In this document: piece by piece, positions 21,129 to 30,282 of the stretch
How the letters are laid out: each line of letters starts with the position of its first letter
Position numbering within the stretch: position 1 is the first letter of the stretch
Assembly: GCF_900698955.1 (NCBI RefSeq)
Contig: NZ_LR217720.1
Coordinates: 372,001-436,000 of the forward strand
DNA length: 64,000 nucleotides
Direction: 5' to 3'
Origin: Erwinia_E haradaeae_G
Lineage (GTDB): Bacteria; Pseudomonadota; Gammaproteobacteria; Enterobacterales; Enterobacteriaceae
Notes under the pieces: model-generated
Told to the model about the DNA's origin: nothing
Seen by the model: the letters and a program-made list of their open reading frames with translations, nothing else
The model's database searches: none
Program-made: the position numbers and the translations under genes

Positions 21129-21371
21129 ATGATTGATATAAAAACAATTGAAAATTTAGCTCGCCATGTGCACAATGCTATGCCTATAAGTTTTCGGGAT
21201 TTAGGATATGATCTCGAAAATAAAATACTGCATATTCTTCAATCACAACTAATGCAACTCGATTTAGTGAATCGTGCAGAGTTTGATATTCAAGCTCAAA
21301 CTTTATTACACCTACAAGAGAAACTAGCTATATTAGAGCAGAGAGTAGTTATATTAGAACAGCGGTCATGA
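21129..21371 (+). CDS. ubiK: UbiK, ubiquinone biosynthesis accessory factor
   Basis: This 80-residue protein is clearly similar to E. coli UbiK (formerly YqiC), for example MIDIKTIENLARHVHNAMP against MIDPKKIEQIARQVHESMP, followed by the LDLVNRAEFDIQ core. The C-terminal third (about 52-80) is a heptad-rich helix suited to its trimeric coiled coil. In E. coli UbiK binds UbiJ and helps the soluble Ubi complex at the hydroxylation and methylation steps. The ATG at 21129 has a GAGGA site at a good distance; the in-frame ATG at 21114 overlaps that site and is rejected. The gene stands alone between long spacers. Confidence 0.93.
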   Translation: MIDIKTIENLARHVHNAMPISFRDLGYDLENKILHILQSQLMQLDLVNRAEFDIQAQTLLHLQEKLAILEQRVVILEQRS

Positions 21372-22824
21372 TTATCACTTGTAATAAAATTACATGCGTT
21401 TTATGACTAATCACTGATTGTGTATTTAGAGCAGAATAATATTCTTAGCACGATGACAAAAATGGGTCATCAATCTTTTTATATATAGAATATCATTAGT
21501 AAAATTGTATTTTAATATGAAGTGATCGATTTTATAACTGAGCATCATCACATGATATAATAGTTAGATTATCATTGAATGCTCTTTGGATTAAAAATGA
21601 AGAGCATGATACTAATACACATTAGTATTGCGTCATATTATTATCTTAAATGATTGTAGTGAGATTGCTTCAATAGAAATATAAAATAGTGCCCGCGCAG
21701 ACTATTTTGTAATATAAGCATGCTAATAGTGATGGATTATCATCCTTGCATTGAATGCTGACATTTAAATATTTTTCACATTGCATAATGAAAATAGAGC
21801 AATGTGATTAATACGACTAAAACAGAAGAATATACCTGTAGAAATGTCTTTATGCTTATATTTGCTCTTATAAAGATATAGGTGGATTTAGTAAATAATA
21901 AATAATTTTTATACAATGCATATCTATTTTATGTGAGATCAGTGCATGCTTTATTTTTGCAGGGGTATATGAAAATTATTTACAAAGTACACAATTATTA
22001 TACGTATTATACGTTGAGGGTGATGGATTTGTGAGCATTACAATATAGGGAGTCAAAATTTTTTCAATTGTATGTATGTGGCAAAACACAGACTATGTGG
22101 AATATGATGACGATGTCATATGAGCGCTATTTATTGCTTTGCAAGCTATATGCTGTGTACTGAGAACATCAGTACAAATTGTGGTACATTGTAGATTGTA
22201 CTAGATGATCATTCTATGTAATCACTAATTTTAATAATTTCTGGATATACAGGTGTTGCTTACTCGTTCATGCACTATAGGTGTTTAGAGTGCTGCATAA
22301 TAGTACTGTGGAGTATTTTTGGAATTTTATTCAAAGTGAAATATTTCATACAATGGTAAGTAAAACATTGTCATATGTCATTCAGGTAAAGCATAACACA
22401 TGCTAAGATTGTGATATGTGATGATTGAGAAAAATACATTTCATGACATTAATGGCGTTCTCACATAATCATATAATATCTAGCATTGCAGTACTTTCAT
22501 AGAAAATTATACATCGTGTAGTTATCATGTGTGGTAGTTCTATGTAAGATTACAATGATACATTTCATCATAGTTTGTTTAATATGACACATTTTATCGT
22601 AGTGTATTTAACACCTACTTCACTAGGATATTTATAATTATATTGGGAGGAGAGATAATATTCTTAATACCTAGACATACCAATCATCATAATTATTACC
22701 GAGATACTACATACGGAAAATGTTATTTCATTGAGTCGTGCGTGCACTCAATCTCAATAGAGAAAAAGTTTTCATAAAAAACATAAATGAAGTATTCATG
22801 CAGTGCTTAACCGGAAGATATATA
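21372..22824. other. 1.45-kb gene-free spacer between ubiK and cvpA
   Basis: No supportable frame was found. In enterics the cvpA-purF operon is preceded by dedD/folC/accD; none is recognisable here. A hairpin with an unusually GC-rich loop at 21680-21711 is the one notable structure. I could not find a convincing PurR operator upstream of cvpA. Confidence 0.65.
21680..21711. repeat. Hairpin with AT stem and GC-rich loop
   Basis: TATAAAATAGT pairs with ACTATTTTGTA as an 11-bp stem with one G-T wobble, enclosing the ten-base loop GCCCGCGCAG. The loop contrasts sharply with the surrounding AT-rich spacer. No T-run follows. It may be the relic of a tRNA or another RNA element, or a protein-binding site. 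Confidence 0.4.
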
Positions 22825-23316
22825 ATGATCTGGATAGATTACTTAATTGTTGCAATTATTGGTTTTTCGATTCTTGTTAGCTCAACAAGGGGGTTAATTA
22901 AGGAAATACTATCTTTAATCACCTGGAGTATGGCGTGTTTTGTTGCTTATCATTATTACGGATTTTTTTCTACTTTTTTAGAAGCGAAAGGGTTAGGCAA
23001 CCAATTAGTGTGTAATGGAATATCTATAATCTTTTTGTTTATTGGCAGCTTACTGATAGGAGTATTTATCACTTCTATGATGGAATCCTTAGTTGTAAAA
23101 ACCGGCTTAAAAGGCACTGATCAGGTACTAGGGGTTTGTTTTGGGGGGCTGCGTGGTATATTTATTGTTGCAGCTATGTTGTTTTTTTTCGATACGTTTA
23201 CTGATGTTAGCACACTTCCCGATTTACATAAATCTCAGCTTGCACCACGTTTCAGTTATCTCATAAATTGGATTGTACATCACCTAAACAGCACCTCAAA
23301 TTTTCTGTTACTATAA
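22825..23316 (+). CDS. cvpA: CvpA family inner-membrane protein
   Basis: The product has 163 residues (E. coli 162) with four hydrophobic segments and the family core GLKGTDQVLGVCFGGLRGIFIV. CvpA is required for colicin V production in E. coli and has a role in envelope homeostasis; its biochemical function is not settled. The ATG at 22825 is chosen because MIWIDYLIVAIIGFS aligns with MVWIDYAIIAVIAFS and a GGAAG site precedes it; the frame is open upstream for 29 more codons without homology. purF follows after 35 bases, as in enterics. Confidence 0.94.
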   Translation: MIWIDYLIVAIIGFSILVSSTRGLIKEILSLITWSMACFVAYHYYGFFSTFLEAKGLGNQLVCNGISIIFLFIGSLLIGVFITSMMESLVVKTGLKGTDQVLGVCFGGLRGIFIVAAMLFFFDTFTDVSTLPDLHKSQLAPRFSYLINWIVHHLNSTSNFLLL

Positions 23317-23351
23317 TTTTGTTATTACTCAGATTATAAGGAAATATTAAT

Positions 23352-24869
23352 ATGTGTGGTATTGTTGGGATTGCTGGTTTTATTCCAGTTAATCAGTCTA
23401 TTTATGATGCGTTAACAGTACTACAACATAGAGGTCAAGATGCTGCTGGTATTGTTACTGTTGATGCAGTAAATTGTTTCCATATGCGAAAGGCTAACGG
23501 ACTGGTAAGTGATGTATTTAAATCGCGTCATATGCAGCGTATGCAGGGAAACATGGGCATTGGCCATGTTCGTTATCCTACCGCTGGTAGCTGTAGTGCG
23601 TCTGAAGCACAACCTTTTTATGTGAACTCTCCTTATGGCATTACTCTTGCTCATAATGGAAATCTTACTAATGCCAATATGTTACGTAAATCATTATTTG
23701 AAGATAGTCATCGTCATGTGAATACCACTTCGGATTCGGAGATACTGCTTAATATTTTCGCACAGGAGGTGAATTGTTTTCAGCACTATCCACTTTCATC
23801 TGTCAATATTTTTACAGCTATTTCTGAGTTACATCGTAAAGTAAGAGGCGCTTATACTTGTGTGGCAATCATTATTGGTCATGGGCTTATTGCGTTTCGT
23901 GACCCTTACGGTATTCGCTTATTAGTGATTGGTAGACGGCAGGCAGAAGATGGTCGTTTTGAATATATGGTAGCCTCTGAAAGTGTTGCGTTAGATACAT
24001 TGGGCTTTCAGTTTTTACGTGATATAGAACCAGGTGAGGCTGTATATATAACTGATAAAGGTCAACTATTTAGCCAACAGTGCGCTGATAATCCTAAACA
24101 TCATCCATGCATATTTGAATATGTGTACTTTGCGCGTCCAGATTCATTCCTCGATAAAATTTCTGTGTATAGCGCTCGGGTTCGTATGGGGACGAAACTG
24201 GGTTTGAAGATTGTTCGTGAATGGAAAGATCGCAAAATTGACGTAGTGATTCCGATTCCTGAAACTTCTTGTGATATAGCATTAGAAATGGCACGCATTC
24301 TTAATAAACCATATCGGCAAGGGTTTGTAAAAAATCGCTATGTAGGTCGTACTTTTATTATGCCAGGTCAAAATCTACGACGTAGTGCGGTTAAACGCAA
24401 GTTAAATGCCAATCGTGAAGAATTTCGCGGCAAGAATGTCTTGTTAGTGGATGATTCAATTGTGCGTGGAACTACTTCCGAACAGATTATTGAGATGGCT
24501 AGAGCAGCAGGAGCTCAAAATGTTTACCTAGCTTCCGCAGCTCCAGAAATTCGATTTCCAAATGTATACGGTATTAATATGCCAAGCAAAAATGAATTAA
24601 TTGCCCATGGGAGAGGGGTGGAAGAGATCCGGCAGTTAATAGGTGCTGATGCTTTAATTTTTCAGGATCTTACTGATCTCATTGAGGCTGTACGGGAGGA
24701 GAATTTAGAGATTACGCAATTTGAGTGCTCTGTCTTTAATGGTATTTACGTCACTCAAGATGTGGATCAGCGGTCCTTTGAGTATTTGCAATTCTTACGT
24801 AACGATGAAACGCAAGAATTACAACGTTTAAATGAAATAGAGAGTTTAGAGATACATAATGAGAGTTAA
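23352..24869 (+). CDS. purF: Amidophosphoribosyltransferase
   Basis: The 505-residue enzyme equals the E. coli length. It makes phosphoribosylamine from PRPP and glutamine, the first step of purine synthesis. The N-terminal glutaminase domain starts with the nucleophile Cys2 (MCGIVGIAG). The C-terminal phosphoribosyltransferase domain carries the PRPP loop VLLVDDSIVRGTTS. A strong AAGGAA site precedes the ATG. It shares a transcript with cvpA, and ubiX lies about 0.8 kb downstream on the same strand, as in E. coli. Retention suggests that purines are not simply taken from the host, but the rest of the pathway is outside the window. Confidence 0.97.
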   Translation: MCGIVGIAGFIPVNQSIYDALTVLQHRGQDAAGIVTVDAVNCFHMRKANGLVSDVFKSRHMQRMQGNMGIGHVRYPTAGSCSASEAQPFYVNSPYGITLAHNGNLTNANMLRKSLFEDSHRHVNTTSDSEILLNIFAQEVNCFQHYPLSSVNIFTAISELHRKVRGAYTCVAIIIGHGLIAFRDPYGIRLLVIGRRQAEDGRFEYMVASESVALDTLGFQFLRDIEPGEAVYITDKGQLFSQQCADNPKHHPCIFEYVYFARPDSFLDKISVYSARVRMGTKLGLKIVREWKDRKIDVVIPIPETSCDIALEMARILNKPYRQGFVKNRYVGRTFIMPGQNLRRSAVKRKLNANREEFRGKNVLLVDDSIVRGTTSEQIIEMARAAGAQNVYLASAAPEIRFPNVYGINMPSKNELIAHGRGVEEIRQLIGADALIFQDLTDLIEAVREENLEITQFECSVFNGIYVTQDVDQRSFEYLQFLRNDETQELQRLNEIESLEIHNES

Positions 24870-25700
24870 ATATTGTGCAAGCATGTGGTATTGAATATAC
24901 AATTCTGGTATTCTATATAAAATGTTCTCAGTGATATTTATGTTATATTTTATGTCTTTTCACATGTTATGACATTAAAAAGATGTTTTATTTTCGTTCA
25001 TGATGACTAAGAAATATTTAAGAATAATGGTAATAGGTAATAAACAATTAAATTTTTATTTAAATAGCTATGTTATCTTTTGTTTAGTGTGTCACTATAT
25101 CATATGTGTAGTTGACATATATAATGCATAACAATATGTTATTACTTTGATATCACATGATATTATCAAACGTAGTTTTTTATATAAATTGACTACATAC
25201 TGTGACTAAGATTCTTTAAGCGCCAATTATTGTAATCATTGGCCATAATCAAAAATGCAATATCTTATAGATATATTTAAGTGAATCTTTATATTACTAT
25301 ATTTTATGTACATCAATATCATTTATCTTATAATTATTGCCATAATGTAGGTTATTACAGATTATCTCTATATATAACACTTTTATGTTTATAGTTAAAT
25401 ATTGTATTACTTGTTATCGTCATTTATTCATATATTTTTAACTGATATCAGTGTTATATTTACACACTCTAAAATTACATAAAATGAATTGTATAATATA
25501 AAAAAGTATATGAAAGAATCATTGACGGTATATAAAAGTGGTGTTTGTAAATAGCAGAATTATTATATTCCACTATTTTGATACTGTAGAGTTATGACTA
25601 CATACTGTTCATGAAAAACTTTATCAAAACATCTATCGATAGATTATGCACTAAGCATATAACTTATTCTTTTTTATTTAGTGTATTTAGGATATATGCG
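24870..25700. other. 0.83-kb gene-free spacer between purF and ubiX
   Basis: In E. coli these genes are nearly adjacent. Here the spacer is AT-rich and no gene remnant was recognised. Confidence 0.65.
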
Positions 25701-26276
25701 ATGAAACGACTGATTCTAGGAATATCTGGCGCTAGTGGGGTGATTTATGGTGTTCGCACTTTACAAGTTTTACAACAAGTCAATGATATTGAAACACATG
25801 TAATCATCAGTCAGGCAGCATGCAAAACACTACTTTTAGAGAGTGAATATTCAGTACGTGATATTCAGGAAATGGCTGATGTAGTGCACGATGTACAGGA
25901 TATTTCAGTTAGCATTTCTTCTGGTTCCTTTAAAACAATTGGCATGCTTATACTACCTTGTTCAATGAAGACTTTATCTGGTATTGTGTGTGGGCATCAT
26001 GATGGATTAATGACACGCGCTGCTGATGTTGTTTTAAAAGAGCGTCGTCGTCTAGTGTTATGTGTACGTGAAACCCCTCTCCATTTAGGTCATCTTCGTA
26101 CCATGACTGAAGCAGCAGAGATAGGAGCTATTATTATGCCTCTAGTCGCAGCTTTCTATCATCGTCCATCTAATATCATGCATATCATCGATCAGATTGT
26201 GAATCGTGTATTAGATCAATTTGATATTAAGCTTCCCAATGACCTTTTTAAGCGTTGGGGGGGTATGGAGAACTAA
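25701..26276 (+). CDS. ubiX: UbiX flavin prenyltransferase
   Basis: The product has 191 residues (E. coli 189). It attaches a dimethylallyl group to FMN to make the prenylated cofactor of UbiD decarboxylase in ubiquinone synthesis. The flavin-binding start MKRLILGISGASGVIYG, the SSGSFKTIGMLILPCSMKTL segment and VLCVRETPLHLGHLRTM match the family closely. The ATG at 25701 is preferred; the frame is open for 30 codons upstream, but those residues have no counterpart in the family. A rho-independent terminator candidate follows at 26315. Confidence 0.96.
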   Translation: MKRLILGISGASGVIYGVRTLQVLQQVNDIETHVIISQAACKTLLLESEYSVRDIQEMADVVHDVQDISVSISSGSFKTIGMLILPCSMKTLSGIVCGHHDGLMTRAADVVLKERRRLVLCVRETPLHLGHLRTMTEAAEIGAIIMPLVAAFYHRPSNIMHIIDQIVNRVLDQFDIKLPNDLFKRWGGMEN

Positions 26277-26314
26277 TGCATGACATGAATTGAAAGATAT
26301 TCCTTTATATGAGT

Positions 26315-26334
26315 AAACCATTTCATGGTTTTTT
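26315..26334 (+). terminator. Rho-independent terminator after ubiX
   Basis: AAACCAT and ATGGTTT pair as a 7-bp stem with a TTC loop, and the second arm runs into six consecutive Ts. It lies 38 bases past the ubiX stop, in the correct orientation. Confidence 0.65.
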
Positions 26335-27222
26335 AAAAAAATTTTTTAATAAAATATATTAAGAGTATATATATTATGATTATGACATGAATTATATTTC
26401 TATACTATTTAGATCATATGATGATAACATATAATATATTGTACTTATTTTTAATTTAAAGAGACTGATTGAGAAAAATTATATATACATATTAATAATT
26501 ATTAAAACTGATGCCGTTACTATCGTTTGTGATGCAGTAAGACACTCTAAAATTCACTTTTATTAAAATATGCGTATGTCTAATTAAAATACATAGCATA
26601 TTACTTTTATCATCTTTATTAACAAATTTAATTTTTTGTAAATAACTATTGCATTATATTGTTATATATAATTACGACTTTATAAGATAAATAATAAGTA
26701 TTATTCTAGTGTAGTGCCAATTATTCATAATAATATTATTTTATTTTTATTTAAAATTTACTTTATTTTCATATTTTAAAATTATTTTTATAGTAATGTG
26801 TAAAATTATATTTTATAGCCAATATCTATACTTGCTATACTTTTTGAAAAAACCATCAAGAGATGGATAATATATGCATATTATGAAGCATAATGAACGT
26901 ATATGTTCAATATTATATATTATAGATGTGATTATTTTTGTACATTTCCATAAATGGTATGGTGATCTAATATATTAGACAGCTTAATATAAAATATAGG
27001 ACAGGTGGATCATTGTGCGGATAATTATCTGCTGTAGAAGATCATCTAATTTACCTCACTGAGTGATATAACGTATGAGACAAAGATAGCACTAGGTGAT
27101 TGGATAGTAAGAGTACAATACAGATTGAGTTAACATGATGTATATAGTCATAACGTCAATCTCAGTTTTTAAAGGTTTGTCACTGTATGACGTAATGAGC
27201 GAGAAAAACGAAGAGGTCGCAA
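26335..27222. other. 0.89-kb gene-free spacer between ubiX and dsbA
   Basis: This is extremely AT-rich with no usable frame. E. coli dsbA is preceded by the kinase gene srkA (rdoA), which is not recognisable here. Confidence 0.65.
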
Positions 27223-27852
27223 ATGAAAAATATTTTTTTCACTGTGGTTGCTATGGTTCTAGCATATAGCGCCTTTGCAGCTCCATTTAACGATGGTAAG
27301 CAATATATGACGCTAACTAAACCTATTACTACTATCCCTCCAGTGCTCGAATTTTTTTCATTTTACTGCCCTCATTGCTATGAATTTGAAAAAGCATGGT
27401 ACAATCAAGATATTTTAAATGGGGATTTTGGGTTGCATGGTCAAGTAGTAAAATACCATATTATTAACTTTGGTGGAGACATGGGGCAAACATTAAGCCA
27501 TGTATGGGCTATGGCAAGAATGATGGGTGTAGAAAAAAAAGTGATGTTTCCAATTTTTGAAGGTCTATTGATCAATAAAACCATTGTAGATTCCGCTTCA
27601 TTAAAAAAAGTTTTTATAAAATCTACCGGAATCAAGTCAGAAGATTATGATTCTGCATGGCATAATCCCATAGTTCTTTCTTTACTTGAGAAGCAGAAAA
27701 AAATTTCAGAAGATATTAACCTTCCAGGTGTGCCGGTTATGCTCATAAATGGCAAATATATAGTGACAGGTGATGGATTAGATAGGAGTTCTATTAATAC
27801 TTATATTCATCAATATGCAAATACAGTTAGATATTTGTTAAGTAAGAGGTAG
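27223..27852 (+). CDS. dsbA: DsbA, periplasmic thiol:disulfide oxidoreductase
   Basis: The product has 209 residues (E. coli 208). It has a signal peptide of about 19 residues ending AFA-A, then a thioredoxin fold with the active site C49-P-H-C52, the same dipeptide as E. coli DsbA, in FFSFYCPHCYEFE. The cis-proline loop is GVPVM. It introduces disulfides into exported proteins and is reoxidised by DsbB, which is not in this window. An AGAGG site precedes the start. Keeping DsbA fits a cell that still builds an outer membrane (see TamAB). Confidence 0.96.
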   Translation: MKNIFFTVVAMVLAYSAFAAPFNDGKQYMTLTKPITTIPPVLEFFSFYCPHCYEFEKAWYNQDILNGDFGLHGQVVKYHIINFGGDMGQTLSHVWAMARMMGVEKKVMFPIFEGLLINKTIVDSASLKKVFIKSTGIKSEDYDSAWHNPIVLSLLEKQKKISEDINLPGVPVMLINGKYIVTGDGLDRSSINTYIHQYANTVRYLLSKR

Positions 27853-28318
27853 TAATCTTATTACAAAAGAAAGCATATATAGTATATACACGCGGGCAAA
27901 TTTTAACATGTGTATTTATATCCATGTAATAATCGTATTATAGTCAATAAAATGTGATGCTCTACTGATTTGAAAGATGAAATCTATCTATTCATATATA
28001 GTTATAAGATGCTTAGTGCTATCACTGCATGAACCTCGTCATCTTCTGAAATAATCTTTATATTAGAATAACTCACATGTCATATTGATTAAATATCAAT
28101 ATATCATTGATTTATGTACAAATCACACATACATGATACTAATCATCAAATTCTATTTTGTATATATTCAGTAAAAGGTTGTTTATTAATTTTGTTGGTT
28201 TATGATCAGATTTTATTGTATCTGATCAATGATATCAATACTTAAGTGCGTCAGCATCTATTGACATGCCTGGTTTATGCCAGATAGATATGTATCCTGC
28301 AAAAACACAGATTTTTTT
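27853..28318. other. 0.47-kb spacer between convergent dsbA and folK
   Basis: Transcripts of dsbA and folK should both end here. Only a weak 4-bp stem (CTGG/CCAG, near 28272) and a run of ten Ts at 28311-28320 on the plus strand, reaching into the folK stop codon, were seen. No gene was found. Confidence 0.55.
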
Positions 28319-28849
28319 TTAATTCTTCTGTAGTAGCACCTGCGATTTTTGTAAGTCAAAGGAAGACTGTACCACTTTGTGAATGGCATTAGCGTTAAGA
28401 GTTTTTAGTATCTCTGATAGATTTTTACCGTTTGGTAGGCAAAGTGATGGAGCAATATCGATGAGTGGTTTGAGCATGAAGGCACGATTATGCATATCAT
28501 AGTGAGGTATTATTAATTGAGGTGTATTGATTGTTTGTTTATTGAACAGCATAATGTCCACGTCTAGTGTACGTGGACCCCAACGATATGATTGACGACA
28601 GCGTTTTTGTTCTATCTCAATACATTGAATTTTATTGAGCAGTTCTTCTGGATCAAGATAAGTGTCAAGAGCTACCACTGTATTAAGAAAATGAGATTGG
28701 TGTACTTGGCCATACGGGGGGGTATGATAGAGGTGAGAAATATTGGCAATATGAGAATACGGAAGCGATGCTAATCTTTCCAGAGCCCTACAAATTTGAT
28801 GCAATGGGTTGCAAAGATTACTGCCAAGTGAGAGGTATGCACGATTCAT
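28319..28849 (-). CDS. folK: HPPK, 6-hydroxymethyl-7,8-dihydropterin pyrophosphokinase
   Basis: The product has 176 residues, about 17 longer than E. coli FolK (159), with the extra length at the C-terminus. It transfers pyrophosphate from ATP to 6-hydroxymethyl-dihydropterin in folate synthesis. The signature RWGPRTLDVDIMLF, the N-terminal YLSLGSNL, and NRAFMLKPLIDIAP are conserved. Its ATG overlaps the pcnB stop as ATGA, so it is translationally coupled to pcnB, as expected from the enteric pcnB-folK order. The extended tail, rich in Gln, Ser and Lys, may simply be read-on after loss of the original stop. Confidence 0.95.
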   Translation of the reverse strand: MNRAYLSLGSNLCNPLHQICRALERLASLPYSHIANISHLYHTPPYGQVHQSHFLNTVVALDTYLDPEELLNKIQCIEIEQKRCRQSYRWGPRTLDVDIMLFNKQTINTPQLIIPHYDMHNRAFMLKPLIDIAPSLCLPNGKNLSEILKTLNANAIHKVVQSSFDLQKSQVLLQKN

Positions 28850-30282
28850 TCTGGGTAATTTTTTTTCTGATTAATATGTGAATGACATATTGGTGTAAAG
28901 ATGTGTGAATGTACACACTGTGACTTGCACGGAGCAATTACTTGGTAATCAAGCTCTTTAAGCATTAGTTGCTGCTGCAATGGTGTAGATACCTGAAATT
29001 CTAACCACCAAGCGCTTAGTTTTTTTAGATCATGATTTTTTTCTATCTTGGCCCGCATAGCTAGAAGATTATAAGCCGCGCGAAATGTAGGGTGCTCCAT
29101 TATAAGAAATGCTCTTTTACCATTACGTCGTGTTAAGCGTAACTGTAGATGCCAGATATCACGTATTAAATTAGTAATACGTTTTGGTATAGCCAGTGAA
29201 CGACTAGCTCTTTCCAATACATTATTGACAGATAATATGAATGCATCATAGTACGCTATATTATTCTCTTTTGCAATAGAGAATGCGATGTCTAATTGCG
29301 GGTACCAATACATTGCAGCAAATAAAAACGCTGGATTAACGCGCATTTTATTCTGAATTCGTGTATCCGTGTTGGTTAATACCAAATGGATCATTTTTTC
29401 CATATTACTATCACCCTTAGTAGTAAAGTACTGTGTAATGATAGGGAAAAGTGGTTGAATAAGCTTGTATTCACATAGTTTTAGATAGGTGTGATGACCA
29501 TGTCCAGTTTGTAATAATTTTAATATTTCCTCGAATAAACGCGCTGGAGGAATCTCATATAGTAAAGATGCTAGTCGTGGAATGGGGTCTGTAGTCTCAG
29601 GGGCGATGCCCATACCTAATTTAGCAGAAAAACGAATTACGCGTAGCATACGTACTGGATCTTCTCGATAACGAGTTTCTGCATTACCAATCATGCGAAT
29701 GATGCCTGTTTTAAGGTCACTAAGTCCACCAATATAATCACGTATCGTACAATCTATAATGCTATAATAAAGGCTATTAATAGTAATGTCACGACGTTGA
29801 GCGTCATCTTCAATGGAACCAAAAATATTATCACGTAATAGCATGCCATTGTGCGCACATTGCGCATGATTATGATTTTTACTATTGTGTTGCGTGTTTT
29901 CATGATGACCACGAAAAGTCGCCACTTCAATAATTTCCTCTCCAAACATGACATGGGCAAGACGGAACCGTCGACCTACTAGGCGACAGTTCCGAAATAA
30001 TTTACGCATTTGTTCTGGCGTAGCATTAGTGGTTATATCAAAATCTTTTGGTTGTTTTCCAAGTAACAAATCACGCACGCCTCCGCCTACCAGATAAGCC
30101 TCGTATCCAAATTTATGCAGACGATATAACACCTTTAGAGCGTTGTCACTAATATCCTGATGTGAGATATTATGTTTTTTTTGTGAGATAATAACTACCG
30201 GATATACCACTGATATCTCATGTGCTACAACTTTTTCGCAACTAAGGATTTTTCGACAAAAGTTAGAAACTCTTATAAAAAT
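28846..30282 (-). CDS. pcnB: Poly(A) polymerase I, probably started at an AUU codon
   Basis: The enzyme adds poly(A) tails to RNA 3' ends and promotes decay. The nucleotidyltransferase core is clear: LVGGGVRDLLLGKQPKDFD, then RKLFRNCRLVGRRFRLAHV. The first conventional start in frame is GTG at 30210 (454 residues), but homology to E. coli PcnB continues upstream: the 14 codons from 30282 read (I)FIRVSNFCRKILS against MFTRVANFCRKVLS. No ATG, GTG or TTG lies between the in-frame TAG at 30292-30294 and the GTG. The codon aligned with the E. coli start is ATT at 30280-30282, with an AGAGG site six bases upstream. E. coli pcnB is known to start at AUU, so I place the start there, giving 478 residues. 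folK overlaps the stop. Confidence 0.93.
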   Translation of the reverse strand: MFIRVSNFCRKILSCEKVVAHEISVVYPVVIISQKKHNISHQDISDNALKVLYRLHKFGYEAYLVGGGVRDLLLGKQPKDFDITTNATPEQMRKLFRNCRLVGRRFRLAHVMFGEEIIEVATFRGHHENTQHNSKNHNHAQCAHNGMLLRDNIFGSIEDDAQRRDITINSLYYSIIDCTIRDYIGGLSDLKTGIIRMIGNAETRYREDPVRMLRVIRFSAKLGMGIAPETTDPIPRLASLLYEIPPARLFEEILKLLQTGHGHHTYLKLCEYKLIQPLFPIITQYFTTKGDSNMEKMIHLVLTNTDTRIQNKMRVNPAFLFAAMYWYPQLDIAFSIAKENNIAYYDAFILSVNNVLERASRSLAIPKRITNLIRDIWHLQLRLTRRNGKRAFLIMEHPTFRAAYNLLAMRAKIEKNHDLKKLSAWWLEFQVSTPLQQQLMLKELDYQVIAPCKSQCVHSHIFTPICHSHINQKKNYPE

